Below, in pieces: positions 51,473 to 61,389 of a stretch of DNA of 64,000 nucleotides (positions within the stretch are counted from its first letter, which is position 1; every line of letters starts with the position of its first letter). This stretch comes from an uncultured Rhodanobacteraceae bacterium (lineage in GTDB: Bacteria; Pseudomonadota; Gammaproteobacteria; Xanthomonadales; SZUA-5). The position numbers and the translations under genes are program-made. The notes under the pieces are model-generated. The model was not told the DNA's origin. It saw only the letters and a program-made list of their open reading frames with translations, and ran no database searches. The stretch spans positions 44,136-108,135 of the forward strand of contig CALEZI010000117.1 in the NCBI GenBank assembly GCA_937928755.1, in the 5' to 3' direction.

Positions 51473-52681
51473 ATGCAGGCTAACGCCCGTGGCACAGCGA
51501 CCACTCCGCAGGTGGCGATTCCCCTGCTCAGCCTCGGCCAGGGGCTGCTGCTGACCGGCAACGCCATGCTCGTCAGCGTCAACGGCCTCACCGGGTTCCT
51601 GCTGGCGCCCGACCCGCGCCTGGCGACGCTGCCGGTCACGTGCTTCGTGCTCGGCGGCGCCTTGTCGACGTTGCCGATTTCGCTGCTGATGCAGAGTCGT
51701 GGTCGCTCGCTCGGTTTTGCGCTGGGCTGCCTCGCTGCCATCGTCGGCGCGCTGCTGACAGCCGGCGCGGTGGCAACGAGTTCATTCTGGTTGCTGTGCG
51801 TCGGCACCTTCGTCTTCGGTTTCTATAACGCCAGCGGCCAATACCTGCGCTTTGCGGCGGTCGATCTGGCGCAACCGGGCCAACAAGCCCGCGCGATCAG
51901 CCTGGTACTGGCCGGCGGGCTGCTGGGTGCCTTCCTTGGCCCAGCGCTCAGCCGGATCACCATCGACGCCCTGCCGCAGCGTTTTCTGGCCACCTACCTC
52001 AGCCTCATCGCACTCTCGCTGCTGGTGTTCGGTATCACGCGTCTCATCCGCTTTCCGCCGATACCCACGCGCCAGGCATCGAGTGCGCCGCACACACGCA
52101 GCGATCTCTTCAGGCGCCCGGGATTCTGGCTCGCCATTGCCGCCTCTTCCAGCGCCTGGGCGACGATGAACCTGCTGATGACCGCCACGCCGCTGGCGAT
52201 GCAGGCCTGCGCTTATCCGTTCGCCGACGCCGCCTGGGCGCTGCAATGGCACATGGTCGGCATGTACGCGCCGATGCTGGTCAGCGGCCCGTTGATCGAG
52301 CGCATCGGCGCGCAGGCTGCAATGGCGATCGGCGCAGTTGCCATCGCCGCTTGTGCCGTGATCTCCCTGGCGGGGACAACCGTCGCGCACTTTGTCGCTG
52401 CTCTGGCCATGCTGGGAGTCGGCTGGGCACTGCTGTTCATTGGCGGCAGTGCGCTGTTGACCCGCCAATACGCCGAGCACGAAAAGGGTATGGCGCAGGG
52501 CGTGCACGATGCGCTGATGTTCGCGGCGATGGCGCTGTCCTCGCTGCTCGCCGGTCGCGCCGTGACGTTGACCGGTTGGGTTGAACTGCAGTGGCTGGCG
52601 CTGGTCGTGATGACCGCCTTGGCAGTGCTGATGCTGCTACTGGGCCCGCGCTCGGCAACTCGGCAATCCGCAGCACCATGA
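51473..52681 (+). CDS. MFS transporter
   Basis: The 402-aa inner-membrane protein has twelve predicted segments and the MFS mid-loop. The A-motif region between segments 2 and 3 is modified (LLMQSRGRSLGFALG). The pattern of an exposed loop with YNASGQYLRFAAVDL and an EKGMAQGVHDALMF stretch near segment 11 suits the YfcJ/NreB-like multidrug or small-solute branch, but the substrate is unknown. A GTG at 51464 is an alternative start; no ribosome-binding site decides. It is 54 bp after the DUF423 gene. Confidence 0.88.
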   Translation: MQANARGTATTPQVAIPLLSLGQGLLLTGNAMLVSVNGLTGFLLAPDPRLATLPVTCFVLGGALSTLPISLLMQSRGRSLGFALGCLAAIVGALLTAGAVATSSFWLLCVGTFVFGFYNASGQYLRFAAVDLAQPGQQARAISLVLAGGLLGAFLGPALSRITIDALPQRFLATYLSLIALSLLVFGITRLIRFPPIPTRQASSAPHTRSDLFRRPGFWLAIAASSSAWATMNLLMTATPLAMQACAYPFADAAWALQWHMVGMYAPMLVSGPLIERIGAQAAMAIGAVAIAACAVISLAGTTVAHFVAALAMLGVGWALLFIGGSALLTRQYAEHEKGMAQGVHDALMFAAMALSSLLAGRAVTLTGWVELQWLALVVMTALAVLMLLLGPRSATRQSAAP

Positions 52682-52714
52682 ATCGCACTCGACGCCGGCA
52701 TTGCTGATCGCGCC

Positions 52715-53332
52715 TCAGACAGCGGCATGCGCCGCCGATGCAAAGAACATCAGGTACACCAGCCGGCCGTTTTCCATCGTGGTTCCGAAGCTCTCGCCGG
52801 CGGTATGCCACAACCACGGTCGCAGCAGAATCAGACGGTTGAAGCGCATCGGCACACGCATGGTCAGTTCCCACTGCGACAAATCGGAGGTGTCGCGCAT
52901 CAGCGTGTCGTGAATCCACTGCTTGGCCGTGACGCCGCCGAGCTGCCGCGCTTCAGCATCGTTGATCGGCGCGCGCTCGGTATTGCTGGGCAGGTGCCGG
53001 TAGAACTCGGTGCCACCCTGGCAGTCCTCCGGCTTGCTCAGGTACAACACACCGGACCAGTGCGCCGTGTCGACATGAATATTGGCGTTGCCACGGTCAC
53101 CGGCCAGCGCGATCCGGCATTTCGCATGAGCCTGGGTTGGCGGCATGGGCACCAGGCGTTCACCGACCAGCCGCGAAACCTCCTCGGACAGGCCATCGAG
53201 TTCGATGCGTTCGAGCGAATTTCGGCCTGGGTACATGCCGGATACCTTCGGGTAGGTCAGCCGCAGTGCGTTCTCTCGCAGCGCCTTGGCGTTATCCAGA
53301 AAATCGTCGACCACCAGAAACGAAAGCGGCAT
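52715..53332 (-). CDS. DUF6445-like putative Fe(II)/2-oxoglutarate oxygenase
   Basis: The 205-aa protein fits the DUF6445 pattern, a double-stranded beta-helix oxygenase-like fold. It begins with VVDDFLDNAKALRENAL; the candidate metal site is IHVDTAHWSGVLYLS with a distal His in LRPWLWHTAGESFG. Members are often found near TonB receptors and tryptophan halogenases in Xanthomonadales-type genomes. No partner gene is adjacent here. The product is cytosolic with no signal peptide. Confidence 0.8.
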   Translation of the reverse strand: MPLSFLVVDDFLDNAKALRENALRLTYPKVSGMYPGRNSLERIELDGLSEEVSRLVGERLVPMPPTQAHAKCRIALAGDRGNANIHVDTAHWSGVLYLSKPEDCQGGTEFYRHLPSNTERAPINDAEARQLGGVTAKQWIHDTLMRDTSDLSQWELTMRVPMRFNRLILLRPWLWHTAGESFGTTMENGRLVYLMFFASAAHAAV

Positions 53333-53567
53333 ATTCGTTCAACTCGAAGGGAATTTTCAGCTTAGGACATCGGGCGCAAGCGGGCAACCGCGCCGCGTCG
53401 GCAGAAACTCCACGGCTTTGGTCGCAGGATCATGGTGCCGGAGCGGGCACCGTATATTGACTACAACTGCTTGATATAGATACGGCGCAAAGCCGACGTA
53501 AACCATTTGTACCCCCAGATATACTCCCACGTCATGTTCGGCTGGACTGACCAGCAGGATGGGCGGA

Positions 53568-54239
53568 TCAGGCTGTCTCGCTCCAGGGTCGACGTGCGCC
53601 CGTGAGTCGGGGAACGGCGCTCAGCGGTTGTTCGAAGCCGTCGCGGAATAACCACGACGAAAGAACCCTTAGCGGCGCGGAGAAGCGGACATTCGGAACG
53701 CCAGTCGTAGCGGGATCGTTAGGCGCGACCGGATACGCCGGAATCGGACTAGATGGAGACGCGGGGAAGCAGATTAACGCCGGGGCAGGCATGACGACCG
53801 TCGACCACGTCGACAATCGTTGAACAGACACCTCCGAAGGCCGGACTTGCGGAAGGTAGTACAAGGGAGCGTCGATCTGTGGGAGCGCCGGGTCCAGCAT
53901 TCCGGGGAACACCACGCCAAGCTGCAACTTTCCGCCGCCTTGGCCTGAAGATGAACTGAGATACGCCTGTCCGGTGCAGTTGGGCGTCGCGAAGAAGACG
54001 AGCGATTCGAAGTGCTGAGGAATAGTGAGTTTTCCAGTGTCTCGGTCGAAGGAAAACCGAAAGCCGGCTTGGGAAACTGCTCCTTCAGTGTCGCCACCTC
54101 CCGGTGAGCCAGGAGTTACCGTTACCACACTCTGGTAGAAACCAACGAGTTGGCCATTGGCATCGACCACGATAGGCGTTGCGTCTGCAACTTCGGCGCC
54201 AAGAACGGATATCGCCAAGACTATGGAGACTCGGAACAT
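53568..54239 (-). CDS. Exported protein with LFRDGFE tail, function unknown
   Basis: The 223-aa protein has a signal peptide (SVLGAEVADATP) and a beta-rich body beginning VDANGQLVGFY. No family is recognised. Near the C-terminus the motif WLFRDGFE occurs, shared with three other exported proteins of the window, here followed by about 22 extra basic and polar residues. Those extra residues may be a read-through of an earlier stop. A GGAG site lies six bases before the ATG. Local base composition is less GC-rich than the window average. The gene marks the region next to the restriction island. Confidence 0.72.
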   Translation of the reverse strand: MFRVSIVLAISVLGAEVADATPIVVDANGQLVGFYQSVVTVTPGSPGGGDTEGAVSQAGFRFSFDRDTGKLTIPQHFESLVFFATPNCTGQAYLSSSSGQGGGKLQLGVVFPGMLDPALPQIDAPLYYLPQVRPSEVSVQRLSTWSTVVMPAPALICFPASPSSPIPAYPVAPNDPATTGVPNVRFSAPLRVLSSWLFRDGFEQPLSAVPRLTGARRPWSETA

Positions 54240-54401
54240 GCGGAACTCCGTGGTGCGAGCGAGCGACTATAACGTTACGCGTTGCCACCGTCTCATGTCC
54301 ATCCGTGTGATGAGCCCGACGGCGCCATTCCAACGATCCACTGATGAAGCCTTGCTGCACCGCCCTTGGAATACGACGGCCACTCGGCTCTTTGCCCAGT
54401 C

Positions 54402-55118
54402 TCAATACCCCCACCTCTCATGCCTCACCGGCAGCCGATTCAACAGCTCCCGCCTGCCCCGCCACTCCGGCATGTGCTGCTCCATCAGCGCCACGAAGCG
54501 CGCGCCGTGGGTGGGTTCGAGCAGGTGCAGCACCTCGTGGACGACGATGTACTCCAGGCACTCCCTGGGCTTCTTGGCGAGTTCGGTGTTCAGGCGGATG
54601 GTGCCGGCGGCGGGATTGCTGCTGCCCCAGCGGGTGCGCATCTGTTGCACGTAGAACCCGGACACGGTCACGCCGATCCGTGGCGCCCACGTGTTCAGCA
54701 GCGGCGGAACAGCATCCTTGATCTGCTGCCGATACCAGGCCGCCAGTACCGCCTCGCGCGCGGCGAGGTCGGCGCCCGGGCGAACGTGCAGTTGCAGCCT
54801 CGAGTGTCGCAGGCGCACGCTGGGTGCCGTGTCTTCTTCGATCACCGTCAGCAAGTAGCGCTTGCCCCAAACGTAGTGGCTCTCGCGGTCGACGAACTCG
54901 CGTGGCGTTTCGCGCTCCTGGGCGCGCATCGTTCTTTGCTGCTGGCGGATCCACGCCAACTTGTCGATCGCGAACAAGCGGATGGTATCCAGGCTCATCC
55001 GCAGCGGCGCCGACAGGCGCACGGCGCCATTCGGCGGATGGACGCTCAGGTGCACGTTCTTGATGTCACGACGGGTGACATCGATCACGATGCCGCCGAG
55101 TTCGATTTGCGTCGTCAT
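54402..55118 (-). CDS. YgjP-like (M48-type) zinc metallopeptidase family protein
   Basis: The 238-aa protein is of the YgjP/DUF45 group: basic N-terminal strand region, RMRTRWGSSNPAAGTIRLN, then the zinc motif HEVLHLLEPTH (H-E-x-x-H). Members often sit at the end of type I restriction operons. Its ATG overlaps the TGA of hsdR by one base, which shows tight coupling. Whether it cleaves protein or has a regulatory role in restriction is not known. Confidence 0.9.
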   Translation of the reverse strand: MTTQIELGGIVIDVTRRDIKNVHLSVHPPNGAVRLSAPLRMSLDTIRLFAIDKLAWIRQQQRTMRAQERETPREFVDRESHYVWGKRYLLTVIEEDTAPSVRLRHSRLQLHVRPGADLAAREAVLAAWYRQQIKDAVPPLLNTWAPRIGVTVSGFYVQQMRTRWGSSNPAAGTIRLNTELAKKPRECLEYIVVHEVLHLLEPTHGARFVALMEQHMPEWRGRRELLNRLPVRHERWGY

Positions 55119-58100
55119 CAGTATTCGGCGTGCGCCTTGATGATGGCAAAGATGCGCTCGACTTCGTCCACGCTTTGGCGCAACAACGGAAACAGAGCAG
55201 CCTTGATCACGTTCTCGCGGGCCTGATGTCCGCGCCACTCGTCTGGGCGAACGCGCTTCACTGTGGCATCGATCTCCAGAGTCAGCGCCAGCTTCGGATC
55301 ACCATCCAGGCGGTATTCCGGCTCACCCTCCAGTGCCGTGCCCGTCCGAAGCGATTCCCCCGGATCACGCAGATTGTTGTAGATAGCCCGCCGACCCGGG
55401 CTGGCGCGCAACTCCTCCGGCGTATCATCGCCCTGCCCCTTCTGCACCTGCGCCGCCAGTAACGCAATGCGCCGCAGGTATTCAGCGTAGTCGACACGCT
55501 TGGCGCGCAGGTCGGCGATGATCTCTTCGAGCAGAGCTGACATGCGCTCGTAGTACGCCGGATTGTTGAGGTGCTCTTTGACGATCTTGCTGCGCACATT
55601 GTTGGCGATGGTCTCGGCCACCGCGTCCTTGTTGCCCTTGATGCCGTCCGGGAGGCTACTGATGGCGTTGGCGATGCCGGACTTCACGATCAACTCGAGC
55701 AGCGGCATGTTGTCCAACCCCGAGATCTTCCTCGGCGCGCTAGCCTCGATGTAGGTGTCGATGAGGTGGCGCATGTCCGCCTCGTAGGCCTTCAGATCGA
55801 TGGTCTCGCCGCTGGCCTTGCGGATGATCTCGCGCAGATCCAGATGGCGTTTCAGACTCTGCTGCAGTCGCGCAGTTTCAGCAGCGCTGTAGCCGGCAGC
55901 GTCCAGGCTATCTGCGATGGCCGCATAGGCGCGCATCAACGCCGCCGTGCCCTTGTACAGCGCGACACGCTGAGGCTCGCGCAGCGCCAGTTCTTCGGCG
56001 ATCTCGCTGTTACCGCAGAAGTACTGGATGTGCTCGAATTCGCCCTTCGGCGGCAGCACGGGCTCGCAGATCAACGCGAGCGCCTCTAGCGCGTCCTCCA
56101 GTCGCTCGCGGCCCTTGGTCAGGCGGTCCTGCATCAGCACCTCAGGTGCAGCGCCGGGTGCACTGTCATCCAGTTCCGCCGAATAGACCTGCAGCGCGCC
56201 AGTGCCCTCCTCGTTCACCAGCTTCTTGAAAAGGTCCTTGTAGTCGACGATATAGCCGAACAGCTTGTCCTCGCCATCGAGCCGGTTGACGCGACAGATC
56301 GCCTGGAACAAGCCGTGGTCCTGCATGTTCTTGTCGATGTAGAGATAGCTGCAACTCGGTGCATCGAAGCCGGTCAGCAGCTTGTCGACGACGATCAGCA
56401 GCTTCATGTTCGCCGGCTGCTCGCGGAACAGTTGCTTGGCCCTGTCCTCGTAGGTTTCGGTCTTCGACTTGCCGGCCGCGGGATCGACGCCCTGCAATAG
56501 CGCGGTGTAGGTGTTGAACAGAAACTGCTTGTCGGTCTCGGTATTGGCGCCGGTTTCTTCCTGCGTCACGTCCTTCGCCTGCGGGTTGTACGACGTCACC
56601 ACCGCGCACTTGCCCTTGAACTCAGTCTGCTGGAACAGCTCGAAGTACTTGCACGCTTCGAAGATGCTCGACGCCACCAGGATCGCGTTGCCGCGTTGAT
56701 CCGATAGCCGCGGCTTCACGCTGAAGTCGAACACGATGTCGCTCACCACCCGCTCCATGCGCGAGCGCGAACTCAACACGCGCTGCATGGTGCCCCACTG
56801 CTCGCGCAACGCGGCTTTCTGCCAGTCGTTCAGCCCCTTGGTCTTGGCGTCGAACCAGGCGTCGATCTTGTCCTGCTCACCCAGGAACTGCTCGATATCG
56901 CGAGCCTCGTAGACCAGATCCAGCACCACGCCATCGTCGACACCCTCGCTGAACTTGTAGGTGTGGATGTACTTGCCGAACACCTCGTAGCTCGTCTGCG
57001 CATCCTGCTTCAGCAGTGGCGTGCCGGTGAAGCCGATGAACACCGCGCCCGGCATCAGCGCCTTCATGGTCTGGTGCAACTTGCCGCTCTGGGTGCGATG
57101 GCACTCGTCGACGAACACGAAGATCTCGCCGACCGTCCGCGGTGGCTGCGCCCGCAACTCCTTGATGAAGGATTCGAAATCCGCCACGCCACGCTGTCCG
57201 AACTTGTGCACCAGTGAGCACAGCAAACGCGGTGTCGCCTGCCCCAGTTGTGCGATCAGATCCTGGCCGCTGCTGGCCCGGGTGATCGGATGGTCGGCGG
57301 CGGCGAATACGCCCTCGATCTGCTTGTCCAGCTCATCGCGGTCGGTGACGATGACCACGCGCGCCTGCGGCTTGTTCTCCAGGATCCACTTGGCCAGCAG
57401 CACCATGACGATGCTCTTGCCGCTGCCCTGCGTGTGCCAAAGCATGCCGCCCTCGTAGGCATTGACGTGCTTCTGCGCTGCCTTGATGCCGAAGTACTGG
57501 TGCACGCGCGGCAACTTCTTGACGCCGCCGTCGAACAGCACGAAGTCGTGGATCAGCTCGAGCAGACGCTCCTTGGCGCACATCCGCAGCAGGTACTTGT
57601 CGACCTGAAAGCGGCTGTTGTCGGCCTCGTCCTCCTTCCACTTGAGGAAGTACTTCTCCGGGGTGCCGATCGCACCGTACTGCAGGCCTTCGGAATCATT
57701 GCCGGCGAACACCAGTTGCACCGTGCTGAAGAACCACGCATTGAACTCGGGCTGCTGGTTCGACAGGTTCTGGCGAATGCCGTCGCCCAGCGATACCCGA
57801 CTGTTCTTCAACTCGATCACGCCGAGCGCAATGCCGTTGACGTACAACACCAGATCCGGTCGCCGCTCGCGGTGACCGCGCAGAGTCACTTCCTCGGCAA
57901 TCGCGAAGTCGTTCGCCTGCGGCAGCGTCCAGTCGATCAACTTGACCGTTTCGGTGACTTTGCCGGCTTCAACCTTCACCGGCACGCCATAGCGCAGCAG
58001 CCCGTAAACCGCCTTGTTGTTGTCGTACAGGCTGCGATTGACGTTGTCGGCCTCGACGCGCAGCAGGTGGATCGCGCGGCTCACCTGCTGCTGCGAGTAG

Positions 58101-58258
58101 CCCTTCGCTTGCAGATGCGCCGTCAGCGGCGCCTCTTCGATGTTGCTGTTGCGCGCCCGATCGGTCCAATCCCCGAGATAGCGGTAGCCCAGCTCCTCGC
58201 GGAACAGCGCGAGGATGCGATTCTGGGTAGCTCGCTCGGGTTGGCCGACGGTGGTCAC
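55118..58258 (-). CDS. hsdR: Type I restriction enzyme, R subunit
   Basis: HsdR (1046 aa) is the translocase-nuclease. The N-terminal nuclease has the PD-(D/E)xK pattern DLVLYVNGIALGVIELKNS. The helicase core shows Walker A (WHTQGSGKSIVM near residue 280), the DEAD-box-like VDECHRTQSGK, the GFTGTPLL motif III region and the C-terminal helicase block VDKLLTGFDAPSCSYLYIDK. The GTG start at 58258 overlaps the stop of the DUF1524 gene (GTGA). Length and domain order match R subunits. It appears intact. Confidence 0.95.
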   Translation of the reverse strand: MTTVGQPERATQNRILALFREELGYRYLGDWTDRARNSNIEEAPLTAHLQAKGYSQQQVSRAIHLLRVEADNVNRSLYDNNKAVYGLLRYGVPVKVEAGKVTETVKLIDWTLPQANDFAIAEEVTLRGHRERRPDLVLYVNGIALGVIELKNSRVSLGDGIRQNLSNQQPEFNAWFFSTVQLVFAGNDSEGLQYGAIGTPEKYFLKWKEDEADNSRFQVDKYLLRMCAKERLLELIHDFVLFDGGVKKLPRVHQYFGIKAAQKHVNAYEGGMLWHTQGSGKSIVMVLLAKWILENKPQARVVIVTDRDELDKQIEGVFAAADHPITRASSGQDLIAQLGQATPRLLCSLVHKFGQRGVADFESFIKELRAQPPRTVGEIFVFVDECHRTQSGKLHQTMKALMPGAVFIGFTGTPLLKQDAQTSYEVFGKYIHTYKFSEGVDDGVVLDLVYEARDIEQFLGEQDKIDAWFDAKTKGLNDWQKAALREQWGTMQRVLSSRSRMERVVSDIVFDFSVKPRLSDQRGNAILVASSIFEACKYFELFQQTEFKGKCAVVTSYNPQAKDVTQEETGANTETDKQFLFNTYTALLQGVDPAAGKSKTETYEDRAKQLFREQPANMKLLIVVDKLLTGFDAPSCSYLYIDKNMQDHGLFQAICRVNRLDGEDKLFGYIVDYKDLFKKLVNEEGTGALQVYSAELDDSAPGAAPEVLMQDRLTKGRERLEDALEALALICEPVLPPKGEFEHIQYFCGNSEIAEELALREPQRVALYKGTAALMRAYAAIADSLDAAGYSAAETARLQQSLKRHLDLREIIRKASGETIDLKAYEADMRHLIDTYIEASAPRKISGLDNMPLLELIVKSGIANAISSLPDGIKGNKDAVAETIANNVRSKIVKEHLNNPAYYERMSALLEEIIADLRAKRVDYAEYLRRIALLAAQVQKGQGDDTPEELRASPGRRAIYNNLRDPGESLRTGTALEGEPEYRLDGDPKLALTLEIDATVKRVRPDEWRGHQARENVIKAALFPLLRQSVDEVERIFAIIKAHAEY

Positions 58259-60137
58259 AGTCGATAGGTCTCCAGTCGTGCAGGGGACCAGATCCGCTGC
58301 ACCAGTGCACGAACGAGTTCGCGCCGCTCCGCCTGCTCCGCTTTGCCAAATGCGTCGTAGGGCTTGAACGGCAGATTCTCGCGCAGCCGAAATGCATCGA
58401 ACTGCGGTTGATGCTGGTAAGCACTCGCTGTGAGGCTCGCGGCGTAGAGGTTCTGCTTGGCGTAGTGCGGCGCCTTCGACTCGAAGTCCTTGTCCTGGTA
58501 GCTCCGGTTCACGTCAGCCGGCAGCAGCACCAGGCTGGCCACGTGGTTTCGTGCGCGATGGAAGTCGTCAGCCGATTGGAATTGCGCCTTGTACGGCTCG
58601 TAATTGTCGGCCCAGATGTGCTCGATATCGCACGGATTCTTGCAGGTTCGGTCCATGTACTTGTCGAACAGATCGGGCTTGCCCGACTGGACTTCCGTGT
58701 ACGTCGTGAGCCGCCCCAGCAAATGGTAGATGTACCGCCGGCTGAACTGGTTGATGCCGAAATCATCGATGCCACCGCGATTCTTGCTGGCACTGCCGAG
58801 GAAGGTGACGTCGTCCTTGTCGAGCTTCTCGCGCAGCGCATCGATCAATTCATTCAGCGGCTTCCTGCGGATGTCTCGGCACAGAATGAACATCGAATAG
58901 GCTGTGCTGGAGTACCCGACGCGAATGTAGTTCGACGCCCTTCGCATCAACCAGATGTCGAGGTAGGTTGCTGTCGCGGCCAACTTGCGTCGTACGATGT
59001 CCTCGTCGTCCGTCTTGCACAGCGATGCCAACAGCACCGTGTTCTGCCACGTGAATTCGTTGTGCGCGTTGTAGAAAACCGACTCGAGACCGGGCGTGTA
59101 GCGCCGGCTTGCGCCGAGAACCTGCAAGTACGCGCTGGCGAAGAACGGGAAGTCGAGATTGATCAGCGCGAGGTTCTCCGTTGCGCTGCCCAACGCCAGA
59201 TAATCGCTTCGATCTCGCGCCCAACGATGGAAACTGGACCCGATCAGCTCCCAGTCCTTGTCAGTCGAACCTGCGCGGCGATCTCGAATCGTCTCGGCGT
59301 ACTGGGCGCGAAACCAGGCCTTGATGCAGTTCGCATCGCGCTCCGGCTCGTTCTCACCCTGCCACGCGATCAGCTTCAGGACTTGCTGCTTCCAGACCTG
59401 ATTGGCCGATCGCCGCTCAGCTCGTCCTCGATCGGCGCGAGCACGTAAGCCTTGAGCATATCGACCGGGCTCAGCGGCTTGCCGCGGTCATTCATCGTCT
59501 CGAAGATCGCGTAGGCGTAGTCGTCATTGTCGGTCGCGATCTCGATCAAGCCGACTTTCGTCATCAGCCAATACGCGAAATGCGGGAGTGCGATTCCCAA
59601 CTCGCCGACAAGATCGCGCTCCTCGATGTCGCGATAGCGCGCATACATGGTCTGCGTCGATTCGTCCTTGCCGTCGGGCGTGAACTCGCGCCCGTTGAAG
59701 AGCGCATCGATCACCGCAAGCCGTTCGACAATGTCCAGATTGAAGCGCGTGCTGCCCAGATTGTCGGAGAAGATCAGCGGCGCAAGGCTCTTGACCAGAT
59801 TGGGTGCGACGGGTGATTTGCTGTCCGTCGCCGCGCGATACAGGTAGATCAGCAGCAGCGTCAGCGAAGTCACCCGCTGCTGGCCATCGACCAGATAGTT
59901 CTTGCCGTTGCGCTTGCTGACGATGATCGATCCGAGGAAGTAGTCCTCGTAGCTCGCCACCCTCCCCGTCTCATCCCCTTCTCGATAGCAGCTCTGAAAC
60001 TTGTCGAAGAGGTCGGTCAGCAAGTCGTCGATGTTCTTCTTGTCCCACTTGTACTCGCGCTGGTACTCGTCGATGGAAAAGGACTGCGACTGCAGCAACT
60101 GCTGCACACTGCGGTAGTGGGGCGTGATCGTGCTCAT
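58255..60137 (-). pseudogene. DUF262/DUF1524 (GmrSD-like) protein, frameshifted
   Basis: The N-terminal reading frame (60137 to about 59413) encodes the DUF262 part: SIDEYQREYKW, YLVDGQQRVTSL (nucleotide-binding DGQQR) and FETMNDRGKPLSPVDMLKAY. At about 59408-59414 the frame breaks. A one-base insertion would join it to the second frame, which continues with RSANQVWKQQVLKLIAWQ and runs to the DUF1524 HNH-type part (CDIEHIWADNYEP), ending at 58255. Both halves are well preserved, so this is either a recent mutation, a sequencing error or a programmed shift. GmrSD-like proteins restrict modified phage DNA. The stop overlaps the hsdR start. Confidence 0.85.
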
Positions 60138-60266
60138 GCGATGCGCGGCGGGCCGGCGGTGAGGTGATATTCGATCATGCCCGTGTTCGCGATCGTCAGA
60201 CAGACCGCCTGCCGATGGTTTCGGCCCCGGCTGCTTCGGCCCCTTACGATCACGCGGGACAAGAAT

Positions 60267-61280
60267 TCAGCTCACCGTCTTGCTCACGCGCCGATATCTC
60301 TGTACCGGGCTGCGCGGCGAAGCGGGATCGGTCATTTCCAGCAGGCCCGCGGCCAAGGCGGGCAGCAGGTAATGGTGGCGGAAGCTGGGTCGATGGCGCA
60401 GGCCCAAGCGGGTCATCAGTTCTGCCGCCTTGAGGCTTTCACCCGGGCCGATCACCCCGAGCAGGCGCTCGACGGATGGGGCTACTTGGTCGCTCACTTG
60501 ATCGCTTACTTGGTCGGTGGCGATCGCCTCGCGAAGGGCGGCGGCGAGTGCCTGCAGCATGAATTCGACGAAGGGTGTCGATTCGCTGGCGCGGTCGGCG
60601 GCGGCGAGGGCGGCGTAGTAATCGGACTGGCGCTCGCGGATTACCGATTCCACCGGCAGCCAGGCGAGAACGGGTTGCCAGCGGCTCAGGATCAGGGTTT
60701 GCCAGAGCCGGCCGAGGCGGCCGTTGCCATCGGCGAAGGGGTGGATGAACTCGAATTCGTAGTGGAATACGCAGCTGGCGACCAGCGGGTGGGTGTCGGT
60801 GCGGCCGATCCAGTCGAGCAGATCCGCCATCACTACGGGCACGCGGCTGGCGGGCGGCGCCATGTGCACCAGTTGGCCACCGCGATAGATGCCGACGCCG
60901 CCACTGCGCCATTGGCCCGGCGCGTCGAGCAGGCCGGCCATCAGTAGCCGATGCGCCTCCAGCAGATCCTCGGCGCGCGACGGGTGCCAAGCGGGAAGGC
61001 GCTCGTAGGCGGCGAAGGCGTTGCGCACCTCCTGCACCTCGCGCGGCGGCGCCAGTACGGTCTTGCCATCGAGCACAGCGGTGACCTGCTCGATGCTGAG
61101 GCTGTTGTTCTCGATCGCCAACGAGGCCTGGATGCTGCGGATGCGCTGCTGGCGGCGCAGTCGAGGCGATGGCGCGGCTTCGCTGCGCGCATTCCAGCGA
61201 CCGAGCAATTCACTGATCTCGCTGACCGCGTTGAGGACGGTGGGGGGGATGGTGAATGGGGGTTGGTAGGTGCTTGTCAT
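60267..61280 (-). CDS. Fic-family protein (putative AMP-transferase) with N-terminal inhibitory motif
   Basis: The 337-aa protein has the Fic signature HPFADGNGRLGR with the catalytic His and an N-terminal SLAIENN sequence that fits the inhibitory (S/T)xxxE(G/N) motif of class II Fic enzymes. Before the C-terminal winged-helix-like part there is a short tandem DQVSDQVSDQV, a linker type often seen in Fic proteins. Fic enzymes transfer AMP or similar groups to protein side chains. It lies inside the restriction operon between hsdS and the DUF262 gene, on the same strand. The target is unknown. Confidence 0.93.
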   Translation of the reverse strand: MTSTYQPPFTIPPTVLNAVSEISELLGRWNARSEAAPSPRLRRQQRIRSIQASLAIENNSLSIEQVTAVLDGKTVLAPPREVQEVRNAFAAYERLPAWHPSRAEDLLEAHRLLMAGLLDAPGQWRSGGVGIYRGGQLVHMAPPASRVPVVMADLLDWIGRTDTHPLVASCVFHYEFEFIHPFADGNGRLGRLWQTLILSRWQPVLAWLPVESVIRERQSDYYAALAAADRASESTPFVEFMLQALAAALREAIATDQVSDQVSDQVAPSVERLLGVIGPGESLKAAELMTRLGLRHRPSFRHHYLLPALAAGLLEMTDPASPRSPVQRYRRVSKTVS

Positions 61281-61389
61281 TGGCGCACCGGGCTCTGCTC
61301 GTTGCGAGGGCGCCGACGAGTCGCTCGACCGCAATCCAAGCGCTCAATGTGCTGATCTTTCGGACGATTGCGGTCGTTGCCCATGGCGG

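Noticed and set aside
53333..53567. Attachment site or tRNA remnant at the restriction island edge
   Set aside because: No tRNA-like cloverleaf or direct repeat could be found by eye.
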